A stretch of DNA of 64,000 nt from Candidatus Thioglobus perditus (lineage in GTDB: Bacteria > Pseudomonadota > Gammaproteobacteria > PS1 > Pseudothioglobaceae): positions 1 through 64,000 of the forward strand of contig PNQY01000043.1 of the NCBI GenBank assembly GCA_002909145.1, given 5' to 3'. Below the pieces are notes generated by a model, which had not been told where the DNA came from, ran no database searches, and saw only the letters and a list, made by a program, of their open reading frames with translations. Position 1 is the first letter of the stretch; every line of letters begins with the position of its first letter. This document shows, in pieces, positions 36,908 through 45,795 of the stretch. A program made the position numbers and the translations under genes.

Positions 36908-37794
36908 CAGAGTATAAGAAAGGAAAAAAGCCACTTATTAGCAAGAGCAAGCGTTTAAGCAACAGACGTGAGTTTATTAGATCTAGCGTTTTTACCGGCG
37001 GTTTTGTTGCTGCTTCAATGGCTGGTTTGATACCAGTTGTGCGTGGTGATTCTGAAAGATTGAGACCACCAGGGGCTATAAAAGAAATATTTGATGAACA
37101 GGATTTCTTTGCCTCTTGTATTAAATGTGGTCAATGTGTTCAAGTTTGCCCGGTAAATGCAATCAAGCTAGCTGAGCTTGATGAGGGTGTTGGTGTTGGC
37201 GTGCCTTATATTGATGCTAGGGAGCAAGCATGTGATTTTTCTTGTGACGGATTGCAATGTGTACTTGCTTGTCCAACTGGTGCACTGACTCATGATCTTG
37301 ATTATCCTGCAGATACACGTATGGGTTTTGCACGTCTAGAATCCCCTAAAACGTGTCTTGCTCTACAAGGTAAAGGCTTCAAGGGTGTTGCCAGAGGTCT
37401 GAGCTATAAAGGCTTATTAAGATATGATGAGATTGATCGCTGGAATCCAATCAAGGTTTCTGATCATCCATATGATCTAGAATTATGTGATTTGTGCGTA
37501 CGTCAGTGTCCAATTGAGATTCGCATAACTCAGTGTGCAGAGCAAGAAAGTGAACGCAACAGAGCTAAGGAGTCTGGTAAATTGGCAAGAGTTGCTGAAC
37601 AGCATGGCAATGAATGCCCTCCAAAGCATGCAATTGAGATGCAAGCGATAAACACATCTGACGGTGTTACAAGAATGGTTCCAACAGTATTAGATGGGTG
37701 TGTTGGCTGTGGAGTATGTGAGATGATTTGTCCTGTTGCAGAGCCTGCAATTGTAATTGATATTCATAAGATAGCTAACTGGGGAGGAGTTTAA
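36904..37794 (+). CDS. nosG: NosG, NapG-like Tat-exported ferredoxin
   Basis: NosG is a multi-cluster 4Fe-4S protein thought to carry electrons from quinol toward NosZ with NosH. The 296 residues have a twin-arginine signal (RR at residues 21-22 in NRREFIRSS) and four Cys-rich motifs, including CIKCGQCVQVCP, CDLCVRQCP and CVGCGVCEMICP. It overlaps nosD by 4 bp and is one base from nosH, matching NapGH-type gene pairs. Confidence 0.9.
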   Translation: MTEYKKGKKPLISKSKRLSNRREFIRSSVFTGGFVAASMAGLIPVVRGDSERLRPPGAIKEIFDEQDFFASCIKCGQCVQVCPVNAIKLAELDEGVGVGVPYIDAREQACDFSCDGLQCVLACPTGALTHDLDYPADTRMGFARLESPKTCLALQGKGFKGVARGLSYKGLLRYDEIDRWNPIKVSDHPYDLELCDLCVRQCPIEIRITQCAEQESERNRAKESGKLARVAEQHGNECPPKHAIEMQAINTSDGVTRMVPTVLDGCVGCGVCEMICPVAEPAIVIDIHKIANWGGV

Positions 37795-37795
37795 G

Positions 37796-38755
37796 GTGAA
37801 ATACTTTATTGAATCATTCTCACAGGTTTTTGGCAACAATCCAGCTAGGCCAGCTAAAGACGACCAATCTGAAGAATTAAAAGAAATCTACAAAAACAAA
37901 AAACTTACCAAAGAAGATTTTGAAAATATCGATCACCGCTCTCATGTGCTTGGGAAGTGGCAAAAACGTAGATGGATTACACTTATATTAGTAAATTTTT
38001 TATTTTTAGTTTCTTATAAATTTGATGTACAACTACTAGAGGGTGCAATGACAGCATCACGATTTGTTGGCTTCCATATGGCTGATTTAAATTCAGCACT
38101 GCAAGTAATGTTGGCATACAAGCATGTTGTACTAAATCTAGTTATTGGCACCGCCACAATTTTTATTATGTGGCTGCTACTTGGAGGTAGAGCGTTTTGC
38201 TCTTGGGCTTGTCCTTATCATTTGCTTTCTGAGTTGGCTGAGTTTCTGCATTTGTGGTTAGTTAAGAAAAAAATTATTAAAAATCATACTTTTCATCGCA
38301 AAACACGCAGTGTTTTTTATGTAACTTTTGCATTATTAGCGCTGCTTTCTGGATATACAATTTTTGAAACCATTTCCCCAACTGGAATTGTTAGCAGGGC
38401 AATAATCTATGGCCCTGGAGTGGCTCTTATTTGGGTAGGCGCTTTAATATTGTTTGAAGTTTTTTATTCACGTAGAGCTTGGTGTAGATATGTATGTCCA
38501 ATTGGTGTTACCTATGCGGCGGTTGGTTCGGTATCACCACTACGAGTAACGTATGATGCTACAGATTGTCATCATGAGGGTGATTGTAGAAAAGTGTGCC
38601 TGGTTCCACATGTATTGGATTTAACCATTAAGGGCAAAGCTCATACAGTTGAACAGGACATTACTGCAGACTGTACTCGTTGTGGAATGTGCATTGATAT
38701 TTGCCCAACTGATTCTCTCAACTTTAAATTTAAGGGCTTAGACAAGTTCTTGTGA
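37796..38755 (+). CDS. nosH: NosH, NapH-like quinol dehydrogenase membrane subunit
   Basis: The 319-residue membrane ferredoxin is of the NapH type. It has about four transmembrane helices, two CxxxCP motifs on the cytoplasmic side (CSWACPYH and CRYVCPIG), and two C-terminal 4Fe-4S motifs (CHHEGDCRKVCLVP and CTRCGMCIDICP). The start is GTG at 37796, preceded by GGAGG. With NosG it probably feeds menaquinol or ubiquinol electrons to periplasmic cytochromes. It replaces NosR, which clade II clusters lack. Confidence 0.92.
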   Translation: MKYFIESFSQVFGNNPARPAKDDQSEELKEIYKNKKLTKEDFENIDHRSHVLGKWQKRRWITLILVNFLFLVSYKFDVQLLEGAMTASRFVGFHMADLNSALQVMLAYKHVVLNLVIGTATIFIMWLLLGGRAFCSWACPYHLLSELAEFLHLWLVKKKIIKNHTFHRKTRSVFYVTFALLALLSGYTIFETISPTGIVSRAIIYGPGVALIWVGALILFEVFYSRRAWCRYVCPIGVTYAAVGSVSPLRVTYDATDCHHEGDCRKVCLVPHVLDLTIKGKAHTVEQDITADCTRCGMCIDICPTDSLNFKFKGLDKFL

Positions 38756-38785
38756 AATTAATATGAATTATCTTATTATAGACTT

Positions 38786-39640
38786 ATGATTAAGCTTGCC
38801 AAAGTATCTAAAAGGTTTAAGAACAGTGATGTTCTAAAAAGTATAGACCTAGAAATTAATCGTGGTCAGCGTGTTGCTTTAGTTGGTTCTAATGGCGCTG
38901 GAAAAACAACATTAATTCGTTGTTTATTAGGTGAGTACAACTCACAAGGCTTAATTACTATTGATAATCAAGACCCTAGAGAGTTTCGTCAGCAGGTGCT
39001 TTCTAAAATAGGCTTTGTGCCTCAATTACCACCCCCACTTAGGATGCCAGTTGGTCAATTGGTGCAATTTGCGGCTAGCTTGTGCAAATCTGATAAAGAG
39101 CGTATGAATAATTTGGCTGAAAAACTAGGTTTTGATGCTAGAGCTTTTAAACACCAGCCTTTTGTTAAATTATCAGGTGGACAAAAGCAAAAATTATTAA
39201 TATCCATTGCTTTGGGGAGGGATAGTGAATTATTAGTTATGGATGAGCCAGCAGCAAATCTAGATCCAGAGGCTAGACATATATTGTTTGAGCTATTAGC
39301 CGAAAAACAAGAAACTACAGCTATGCTAATTTCAAGTCATAGGCTTGATGAGGTTTCGTCATTAGTTAACCGTGTTGTAGAAATGGATCAGGGAGAAATT
39401 GTTCTTGATGATAATGTTTCTGATCTTATTGGTATGTCTAGTAAGTTAGTTTGTAGTATTAATATGCTTGAAGCTGACCCAGCTTTTGCAAAAGCATTGT
39501 CAATTTGGGGCTTTAAAACACAGGCTAATGAAACTAGTTGGAGTGGTGTTATTGCCGGCCCAGACCGTTTAAAATTTCTTGGTATGTTGAGTAGATATTC
39601 GGCATTAATATCTGGAATTAATATGTCTGAGAACAGTTAG
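38786..39640 (+). CDS. nosF: NosF, ABC transporter ATP-binding protein
   Basis: This is the ATPase of the NosFY ABC complex that drives CuZ maturation via NosD. The 284 residues have Walker A GSNGAGKTT, signature LSGGQKQKLL and Walker B LLVMDEPAANLD with the H-loop in ISSHRLDE. It sits within the nos operon between nosH and nosL. Confidence 0.94.
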   Translation: MIKLAKVSKRFKNSDVLKSIDLEINRGQRVALVGSNGAGKTTLIRCLLGEYNSQGLITIDNQDPREFRQQVLSKIGFVPQLPPPLRMPVGQLVQFAASLCKSDKERMNNLAEKLGFDARAFKHQPFVKLSGGQKQKLLISIALGRDSELLVMDEPAANLDPEARHILFELLAEKQETTAMLISSHRLDEVSSLVNRVVEMDQGEIVLDDNVSDLIGMSSKLVCSINMLEADPAFAKALSIWGFKTQANETSWSGVIAGPDRLKFLGMLSRYSALISGINMSENS

Positions 39641-39648
39641 GAGAAAAT

Positions 39649-40164
39649 GTGTTTTATAAGATAGCCGTATTATTTGTCATTATTTTTTCATTGTCATCAT
39701 GTTTTAATGAGCCAAATACTGGCGCTAAAGACGTTAGATTTGACAGGGATACTTGTGATCGTTGCCGCATGGTATTGAGCGACCCATACTTTGCAGCACA
39801 AATCAGATACTTTCCTAAAGGTAAAAGCAAATCCAAGGTTGTCAAGTTTGACGATATTGGCTGCGCTATGGTTTGGCTTCAAGACAAAGAATTCAAGGAC
39901 GATGCTAAAACTGAGATTTGGGTGTCTAACCATAAGGACAGAAGCTGGATCAATGCCAGAACTGCAACATTTGTACATAAAAGAACCTCACCAATGGAAT
40001 ACGGTTTAGGTGCACAGATAGAGTTTGAGGATGGGGGGTTGAACTATGAACAGGCAAAAGCACATGTTTATAAGATTGAAGAAAGATTTAACTTTCATGG
40101 TGAAAAAGGGTCACATGAACATAGTATGAGAGATCAGTCAATGGATAGAAAGGATATAAAATGA
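39649..40164 (+). CDS. nosL: NosL, copper chaperone lipoprotein
   Basis: NosL delivers Cu(I) for NosZ assembly on the periplasmic face. The 171 residues start at a GTG behind TAGGAG. The lipobox is LSSC (Cys18). The NosL copper motif is C36DRC39RM41. The C-terminus is His-rich and charged (HGEKGSHEH). It overlaps nosY by 4 bp. Order F-L-Y differs from the F-Y-L order of many clusters. Confidence 0.93.
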   Translation: MFYKIAVLFVIIFSLSSCFNEPNTGAKDVRFDRDTCDRCRMVLSDPYFAAQIRYFPKGKSKSKVVKFDDIGCAMVWLQDKEFKDDAKTEIWVSNHKDRSWINARTATFVHKRTSPMEYGLGAQIEFEDGGLNYEQAKAHVYKIEERFNFHGEKGSHEHSMRDQSMDRKDIK

Positions 40165-40988
40165 AACACCTTTGGTTAACCGCTTATAACGATATCATTG
40201 AATCACTTAGAGCTAGATGGTTTGTGGTTTACGCTACTGTGTTTGGTGGTATTGTTGTGATTTTATTCGCCTTTGGATTGTCAGAATCTCGTATTATGGG
40301 GTTTACAGGATTATCTAGACTGCTAGTTACTTATATTCAGCTTTCAATGGCCATATTGCCAATTTTTGTACTTATAACCACAGTGCGCTCTGTTGCCGGA
40401 GATAGAGAGGCAGGTGTTTTCGAATACATGCTATCTTTGCCGGTGTCATTATCAGCTTGGTTTTGGGGTAGGTTTATTGGACGATTTATTATTGTATTTC
40501 TTCCGGTTTTTATTGCTATGGCTGGCGCTGTTGGCTGGGGTGTAATTAAAGGCAGTGAAATACCGTGGAATTTATTTATGTTTTATACGGGTCTGCTTAT
40601 GGCTTTGTCTTGGTGTTTTCTTGGTATTGGTATGTTGATATCTACTCTAACCAGATCATCAGATGTAGCTCAAGGGGCAGCTTTTATAACTTGGCTGGTA
40701 TTGTTATTATTTTTAGATCTTATTTTGTTAGGAGTAATGATTCAGGAGAACCTATCTCCAGAAATGGCAGTTACTTTGGCATTAGTAAATCCTATGCAAG
40801 TATTTCGTACTGCAACAATGATGTTGTTTGATCCTCAGTTGGTGCTGCTTGGACCTACTGCATATGTAATTCTAGATAATTTCTCTCAAGCTGGATATAT
40901 TGCTTACGCAATAATATATCCAATGGTATTTGGAATGATATGCGCACTAAGTGCTTATTTTATTTTCAAGCGTAGTGATCTACCGTAA
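40161..40988 (+). CDS. nosY: NosY, ABC transporter permease
   Basis: This is the membrane subunit of the NosFY complex that couples ATP hydrolysis to NosD. The 275 residues have six transmembrane helices and the ABC-2 type features of NosY (VRSVAGDREAGVFEYMLSLPVS, NPMQVFRTATMM). It overlaps nosL by 4 bp. Confidence 0.94.
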   Translation: MKHLWLTAYNDIIESLRARWFVVYATVFGGIVVILFAFGLSESRIMGFTGLSRLLVTYIQLSMAILPIFVLITTVRSVAGDREAGVFEYMLSLPVSLSAWFWGRFIGRFIIVFLPVFIAMAGAVGWGVIKGSEIPWNLFMFYTGLLMALSWCFLGIGMLISTLTRSSDVAQGAAFITWLVLLLFLDLILLGVMIQENLSPEMAVTLALVNPMQVFRTATMMLFDPQLVLLGPTAYVILDNFSQAGYIAYAIIYPMVFGMICALSAYFIFKRSDLP

Positions 40989-41013
40989 TTAAATTAAACT
41001 GGATTTTATAAAT

Positions 41014-41364
41014 ATGAATAGTAAATTATTAATCATACTGGCATTATTATTACAGCTAGCTTTCTCAACAACTGCGATGTCAAGATCAGCAGCAAATAGA
41101 AATCAATTAGACTCAATATCACTATTGGGAGGGTTAAACGGCACTGCGTTGCAATGCGGTTATGTAGAGCAAATGCAACGTATTAAGCAAGCTTTAATAT
41201 TAAACCTACCCAAGCAAAGAGCGCTCGGTGACTGGTTTGAAAGCTCTACTAATGTAGAGTTCTTGGACTTTATAACTAGTAATAAAAATTGTGGGTCGTT
41301 GGCTATATTTACACTACAAGTTGATGATGCAATTAGAGAGTTGGAAGATGTATTTAAAAAATAA
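41014..41364 (+). CDS. Small secreted protein of unknown function in the nos operon
   Basis: Not recognised. The 116 residues begin with a Sec signal peptide (LLIILALLLQLAFSTTAMS). The mature part is about 95 residues, mostly helical, with two cysteines (LQCGYVEQ and NKNCGSL) that could form a disulfide. It starts 26 bp after nosY and overlaps the SCO-fusion gene by 17 bp, so it belongs to the same transcript. A periplasmic partner of the next protein is a fair guess. Confidence 0.65.
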   Translation: MNSKLLIILALLLQLAFSTTAMSRSAANRNQLDSISLLGGLNGTALQCGYVEQMQRIKQALILNLPKQRALGDWFESSTNVEFLDFITSNKNCGSLAIFTLQVDDAIRELEDVFKK

Positions 41365-42790
41365 AATAATACTATCGACAGTATTATTTTTTCTACACTT
41401 AGAGCTTTGGGCGGATGAGCCAAAAGTAGTTGTTAGTATTAAGCCAATACATTCAATTGTAACTGGTTTGATGAAAGGTGTAGCGACCCCTGATCTATTA
41501 ATTGATGGAGAGCAAACTCCGTATGATTTCCAATTAAATCAACAACATCTTGATAGTTTAAATAATGCATCTTTGGTTATCTGGATTGGCCCTGAGCTTG
41601 AATCTGTATTAACAACAAAGCTTAAGCAGTTACAGAAATCAGTCAAGATTGTTGAATTGCTTTCAAGTGCTAATTTAAAAATACTACCATCTAGAAACAA
41701 CCCAAATCTGCGTGATCCATTCTTTTGGATGGATGATAGAAATGTCATAATATTGCTAGATGAGTTAACACGTTTAATGGTTAATGTTGATCCTTCTAGA
41801 GCGCATATATATACTGAGAATAGACGCAAAATGCTAATACCTTTGCGTCGAATTGACAAAGAGTACGAGTATGGGTATCGAGGTTTAAAGGCCGGACTAG
41901 GTGTACTATATTATGACACTTTGCAGTATTTTGAACAAGCATACGCTTTAAAGACTCTAGATCAAGTAACTGGAACGGTAGGAGACGATATAAATGCTGC
42001 TAATTTGTTAAAAGTGAGGAAAAGAATAGTAGACAAAGAGGCAGCTTGTTTGTTTATAGATAAAAGTATGCCAAATGAAAACCTTGCTTTGCTTACAAAC
42101 TCTCAAGATATAAATATTGGTAAGCTGGACGTTTTGGCTCAAAATTTTAAACCTGGTGAGCAACTTTACTTGCAAATGATGCAATACAATACTGATATCA
42201 TAAAGCAATGCTTAAATGCTGATATGGATGATGCTGCAAAGGCTAGACTGTCTGCTATTGATGAGCAGTCAGTAGGTTTTGATAGTATTGGTCAGGGAAG
42301 GTTTATCCTAAAAGATCATTACAATAATGTGTTTACCGAGCAAGATATGCGTGGTAAGTATGCATTAGTGTTCTTTGGGTATACGTATTGCCCCGATGTA
42401 TGTCCAACTAATATGTTTATATTGTCACAAGCATTTGAAAAAATGGGAGATAGTGTCAATAATTTAGTTCCTTACTTTATATCGGTCGACCCTGAGCGTG
42501 ACGATGCCAAAATATTGCGTGATTATGTGGCTTTTTTTGATCATAGAATTGTTGGTTTGACTGGTTCAAAATTGATGATTAAACGTGTTGCCGATCAGTT
42601 TAAGGCTAAATATGAAAAGGGCGATGTTGATCCAAAAGATAAGGACTTATATATTATGGACCATACCGCCAGTTTGTATCTAATGGCTCCAGATGGTAGT
42701 TTTGTTACAAAATTTGCACATGGTATCGCCCCAGAAGTTTTAGCAAGTGAACTGAGTAGTATTATGGGCGGCACTATTAATGGTAGATAA
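41348..42790 (+). CDS. ZnuA-like / SCO1-SenC fusion protein
   Basis: The 480-residue secreted protein starts at 41348 with a signal peptide ending near LWA-DE. Residues about 24-300 resemble ZnuA-type metal-binding proteins (VVVSIKPIHSIVTGLMKG, LVIWIGPELESVL, YYDTLQYFEQAYAL). The histidines that bind Zn in ZnuA are replaced at aligned positions by Pro, Phe and Tyr. Residues about 310-480 are a complete SCO domain: copper site C348PDVC352 and His439 in DHTASLYL, with FFGYTYCPD. SCO proteins load CuA; NosZ has a CuA centre, so maturation of NosZ is the likely job. An upstream in-frame ATG at 41291 is not used because it skips the signal. Confidence 0.85.
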   Translation: MYLKNKIILSTVLFFLHLELWADEPKVVVSIKPIHSIVTGLMKGVATPDLLIDGEQTPYDFQLNQQHLDSLNNASLVIWIGPELESVLTTKLKQLQKSVKIVELLSSANLKILPSRNNPNLRDPFFWMDDRNVIILLDELTRLMVNVDPSRAHIYTENRRKMLIPLRRIDKEYEYGYRGLKAGLGVLYYDTLQYFEQAYALKTLDQVTGTVGDDINAANLLKVRKRIVDKEAACLFIDKSMPNENLALLTNSQDINIGKLDVLAQNFKPGEQLYLQMMQYNTDIIKQCLNADMDDAAKARLSAIDEQSVGFDSIGQGRFILKDHYNNVFTEQDMRGKYALVFFGYTYCPDVCPTNMFILSQAFEKMGDSVNNLVPYFISVDPERDDAKILRDYVAFFDHRIVGLTGSKLMIKRVADQFKAKYEKGDVDPKDKDLYIMDHTASLYLMAPDGSFVTKFAHGIAPEVLASELSSIMGGTINGR

Positions 42791-43622
42791 AACTACATTC
42801 ATTAAAGCTCTACGTCCATTCTCACTTATTGTTGCTATTGCAACCTGTGGCTTAGGTGTTAGTCTTGCACTGATTGAAAATAGTGCCAGTGTCCAATTAG
42901 CTTATTTGGTAATGATTACCGGATTAATGCTACAAATTGCTGTAAATCTTATAAATGACTATAGAGATATTAACAATGTAGGATTTTCTTCTGCACAGAA
43001 AGATGCTATTAAGCGTAATACAAAAATTGGCTGGATAGTGATGTTTTTGGCAGTTATTCTTGGTTTGTATATGGTTAGCATAAGAGGTTGGGCGCTACTG
43101 GCGCTTGGAATGGTTGGAGTGTTCGGAGCCTGGGGGTATACAGGTGGTCAAATTAACTATAAATCACGAGGACTAGGTGTTTTATTGGTATTCTTTTTTA
43201 TGGGGGTTTTGTTAGTTGGCGGTTCTTATTATGTAGTTTCTGGATCATATAGTATTAATGTATTTTTACTCTCATTACCATTTAGTTTGCTTTCATCATT
43301 GTTATTATTAAGTAATGAATTGCGTGATTATGAAGATGATTTAGCGCAAGGAATTAAAACTATGAGCGTAAGACTTGGCTTTAACTTTAGTGTGCGCATG
43401 TACTACACTATAGCCACACTTTTGTACTTACTTAGTGTGGCTCTATATTCTGCTGATAAGTTAAACTCAGTTACATTAATACTTGTAAGTAGTTTAGCTT
43501 TGTGGCAGCCGCTAAAACTGTTGAGTGCTGATAAGCACAAACGTGCAAGCTTAACTAAATTAACAGGCAGGCTTTATTTTTTATATGGGCTTAGCTACAT
43601 TACAACCATTTGGATGAGCTAA
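42780..43622 (+). CDS. UbiA-superfamily prenyltransferase, MenA-like
   Basis: The 280-residue membrane protein has about eight to nine helices and both Asp-rich motifs: NLINDYRDINN near residue 60 and NELRDYEDD near residue 180. YTGGQINYKSRGLG followed by a FFFMGVLLVGGSYYV helix matches MenA (1,4-dihydroxy-2-naphthoate prenyltransferase) better than UbiA. It overlaps the SCO-fusion gene by 11 bp. With ubiE two genes on, it suggests quinone synthesis tied to anaerobic respiration. No other men or mqn genes are in the window, so the aromatic substrate is uncertain. Confidence 0.75.
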   Translation: MVDKTTFIKALRPFSLIVAIATCGLGVSLALIENSASVQLAYLVMITGLMLQIAVNLINDYRDINNVGFSSAQKDAIKRNTKIGWIVMFLAVILGLYMVSIRGWALLALGMVGVFGAWGYTGGQINYKSRGLGVLLVFFFMGVLLVGGSYYVVSGSYSINVFLLSLPFSLLSSLLLLSNELRDYEDDLAQGIKTMSVRLGFNFSVRMYYTIATLLYLLSVALYSADKLNSVTLILVSSLALWQPLKLLSADKHKRASLTKLTGRLYFLYGLSYITTIWMS

Positions 43623-43624
43623 TT

Positions 43625-44485
43625 ATGGATCAAGATTTTGTTTTAGCAATCGCCTTACCGCTTACACTGTTTTTTATTATGTTTGGCATGGGTAGCAACC
43701 TTACTTTTTTAGATTTTTCTAGGCTAAAAAAAATCCCTGGGGCTATGTTGACTGGAATAGCCTCACAAATGTTGTTGTTACCAATGTTGGCGTTTGCATT
43801 ATTGTCCCAACTGGGCTTAAGTTCAGAGATATTTATAGGTTTTATGATATTGGCCTTAAGTCCAGGAGGGACAACATCGAACATGTTTGCTTATATGGCA
43901 AAGGGAAACTTAGCCTTATCTATTTCATTAACAGCGATAGTTAGTCTAATAACTCCATTTACTATACCTTTGGTTGCCGGATGGGTAATTGTCTCCGAAT
44001 TAGGGTTGTCAAGTGACATTCAGTTGCCATTTTTAATCACTGTAGCAAAACTATCAGCAGTTACTTTGGTTCCGGTGTTGTTAGGTATGTGGTTAAGATA
44101 TAAAAGAGTAGATTTTTGTACAAAGAATGAAAAAACTCTAACTACCTTGCCTTTTCTAATGTTGCTTATGGTTATAGCTGGAATTATCAATAATAACTGG
44201 GAAAAAATGCCAGAGTTTATTGAACAGACAAGCTTTCCAGCCTTACTCCTTGCAAGCTTGGCAATTTTATTTGGGTATTTATTTGCAAGAATAATGAGAC
44301 AAGATAAAAAGAGTTCAAGAACAGTAGCTATTGAAACTTCGATTCAAAATGGTGGTACTGCAATTTTGGTCACTGGAACAATATTGCAAAACCAACAAAT
44401 GACAATTGCACCGGTTATGTATGGCATATTAATGCTGGTGCCAATGTTTGTATATCTATTAATTCTTAAGTATAAAGCTCAATAA
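43625..44485 (+). CDS. BASS-family (bile acid:sodium symporter type) transporter
   Basis: The 286-residue membrane protein has about nine to ten helices and the family motifs GFMILALSPGGTTSNMFAYMAKGN and IETSIQNGGTAILV. The ATG at 43625 directly follows the preceding stop; an in-frame TTG at 43610 is less likely. Bacterial members import or export organic anions such as pantoate or keto acids. The substrate is unknown, and the reason for its place between prenyltransferase and ubiE is unclear. Confidence 0.8.
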   Translation: MDQDFVLAIALPLTLFFIMFGMGSNLTFLDFSRLKKIPGAMLTGIASQMLLLPMLAFALLSQLGLSSEIFIGFMILALSPGGTTSNMFAYMAKGNLALSISLTAIVSLITPFTIPLVAGWVIVSELGLSSDIQLPFLITVAKLSAVTLVPVLLGMWLRYKRVDFCTKNEKTLTTLPFLMLLMVIAGIINNNWEKMPEFIEQTSFPALLLASLAILFGYLFARIMRQDKKSSRTVAIETSIQNGGTAILVTGTILQNQQMTIAPVMYGILMLVPMFVYLLILKYKAQ

Positions 44486-44487
44486 TT

Positions 44488-45213
44488 ATGAAAGACTACC
44501 TTTCTACCAGTTTTGGGAATGACACAGTAACAACAGATCAGCGGAAAAAACTAATCCGTAGTGTTTTTAAAAGAGTAGCCAATCGTTATGATTTGATGAA
44601 CGATATAATGAGTATGGGTATTCATCGCCTATGGAAATGGCGCTTTATTCGTGAAATTAAAACCACATCAGGGCGTTTTATTGTTGATCTTGCTGGTGGT
44701 ACTGGTGATATAGCGAAGGGCTTGATAAGTCCAGGCAAAACATTGTGTATTGTTGATCCTTCAATTGAAATGATGCTTGTTGCTAAAAACAGACTTGGAT
44801 CAAATTCTAACTACATTGCGTCTGATGCGCAGAATCTTCCATTTGAGGATAATTCAGTTGATATAGTTACTATTTCATTTGGTATTAGAAATGTAACTGA
44901 CATTAATTTAGCACTTAATGAGATTAATCGGGTATTAAAACCTGGAGGAGCTTTCTACTGTCTCGAGTTTAGTAGGCCGGTTTTTTGGTTAAGGCCATTT
45001 TACAATGCTTGGTCAAGAGTTGTTATTCCACGCCTTGGCGCTTGGGTATCTAAAAACCCTGATGCTTATCACTATCTTATTGAATCCATAACTAAATTTC
45101 CCTCACAAAAAGAAATGCTTAGCATAATACAAAATGCCAATTTTAGTGATGTTTCATATACTAATTTGTCATTAGGTATTGCTTGTATACACAGAGCAAA
45201 TAAGTCAAACTAG
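44488..45213 (+). CDS. ubiE: Ubiquinone/menaquinone C-methyltransferase UbiE
   Basis: UbiE methylates demethylmenaquinone and the ubiquinone precursor using S-adenosylmethionine. The 241 residues carry the family N-terminus FGNDTVTTDQRKKLIRSVF, the RYDLMNDIMSMGIHRLWK segment, SAM motif VDLAGGTGDIA, and the C-terminal signature NLSLGIACIHRANK. It starts 2 bp after the BASS gene and ends convergent with mog. Confidence 0.95.
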   Translation: MKDYLSTSFGNDTVTTDQRKKLIRSVFKRVANRYDLMNDIMSMGIHRLWKWRFIREIKTTSGRFIVDLAGGTGDIAKGLISPGKTLCIVDPSIEMMLVAKNRLGSNSNYIASDAQNLPFEDNSVDIVTISFGIRNVTDINLALNEINRVLKPGGAFYCLEFSRPVFWLRPFYNAWSRVVIPRLGAWVSKNPDAYHYLIESITKFPSQKEMLSIIQNANFSDVSYTNLSLGIACIHRANKSN

Positions 45214-45215
45214 GT

Positions 45216-45776
45216 TTATTCAAACTCCTGTTCAACAAAATCAAGGTCGATTTGAATATTAGAATTATCGAGCAGCTCTAAGCATTTTGGTACAGCTAAA
45301 AATACCGCACCAAGACACACTGCAATTGCAGCTGGTTTGCCTGGAAGATTAATAATTAAACTATTACCTCGCGTGCCTGCTGTTTGACGCGACAAAATTG
45401 CTGTAGGTACGGTGCGTAAACTTACATTGCGCATTTGTTCAGCAAAACCATCAAATATCCTTTCACATACATTGTGTGTTGCCTCAGGTGTAACGTCACG
45501 AGTAGTAGGTCCAGTTCCACCGGTGCTTAGAATTAAGTTGCAATCCCTATTATCAGCAAAATCAATCATAGTTTTTTCGATTAGATCTTGCTCATCTTCG
45601 ATAATAATACTATCTACTTCATAAGGAGACAATAGGGCATTCTTAATCCAATCTTGCATTGCTGGACCGCCAATGTCTTCATATTCTCCACGAGCTGCAC
45701 GGTCAGAGATGGTGATAAAACCAACTTTAATTTTTGTTCTCCCAAGGGGTTTTTGTGTATTACTTATGTTGTTCAT
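45216..45776 (-). CDS. mog: Molybdopterin adenylyltransferase Mog
   Basis: Mog adenylates molybdopterin before Mo insertion, needed for the NarG cofactor. From the ATG at 45776 it has 186 residues; an in-frame TTG at 45803 would overlap the upstream gene. The motifs match Mog (ISDRAARGEYED, STGGTGPTTRDVTPEAT, FAEQMRNVSL, TAILSRQTAGTRG, NLPGKPAAI). It lies just downstream of, and on the same strand as, the NIT-CRP/FNR regulator, so both are probably one transcript. Confidence 0.9.
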   Translation of the reverse strand: MNNISNTQKPLGRTKIKVGFITISDRAARGEYEDIGGPAMQDWIKNALLSPYEVDSIIIEDEQDLIEKTMIDFADNRDCNLILSTGGTGPTTRDVTPEATHNVCERIFDGFAEQMRNVSLRTVPTAILSRQTAGTRGNSLIINLPGKPAAIAVCLGAVFLAVPKCLELLDNSNIQIDLDFVEQEFE

Positions 45777-45795
45777 ATGATTTTTTTTAAAAGAA

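Noticed and set aside
41348-42790. ZnuA-SCO fusion as a frameshift or assembly join
   Set aside because: The frame is continuous with one signal peptide, a reasonable linker near residues 300-310 and no repeat or base-composition break at the junction.
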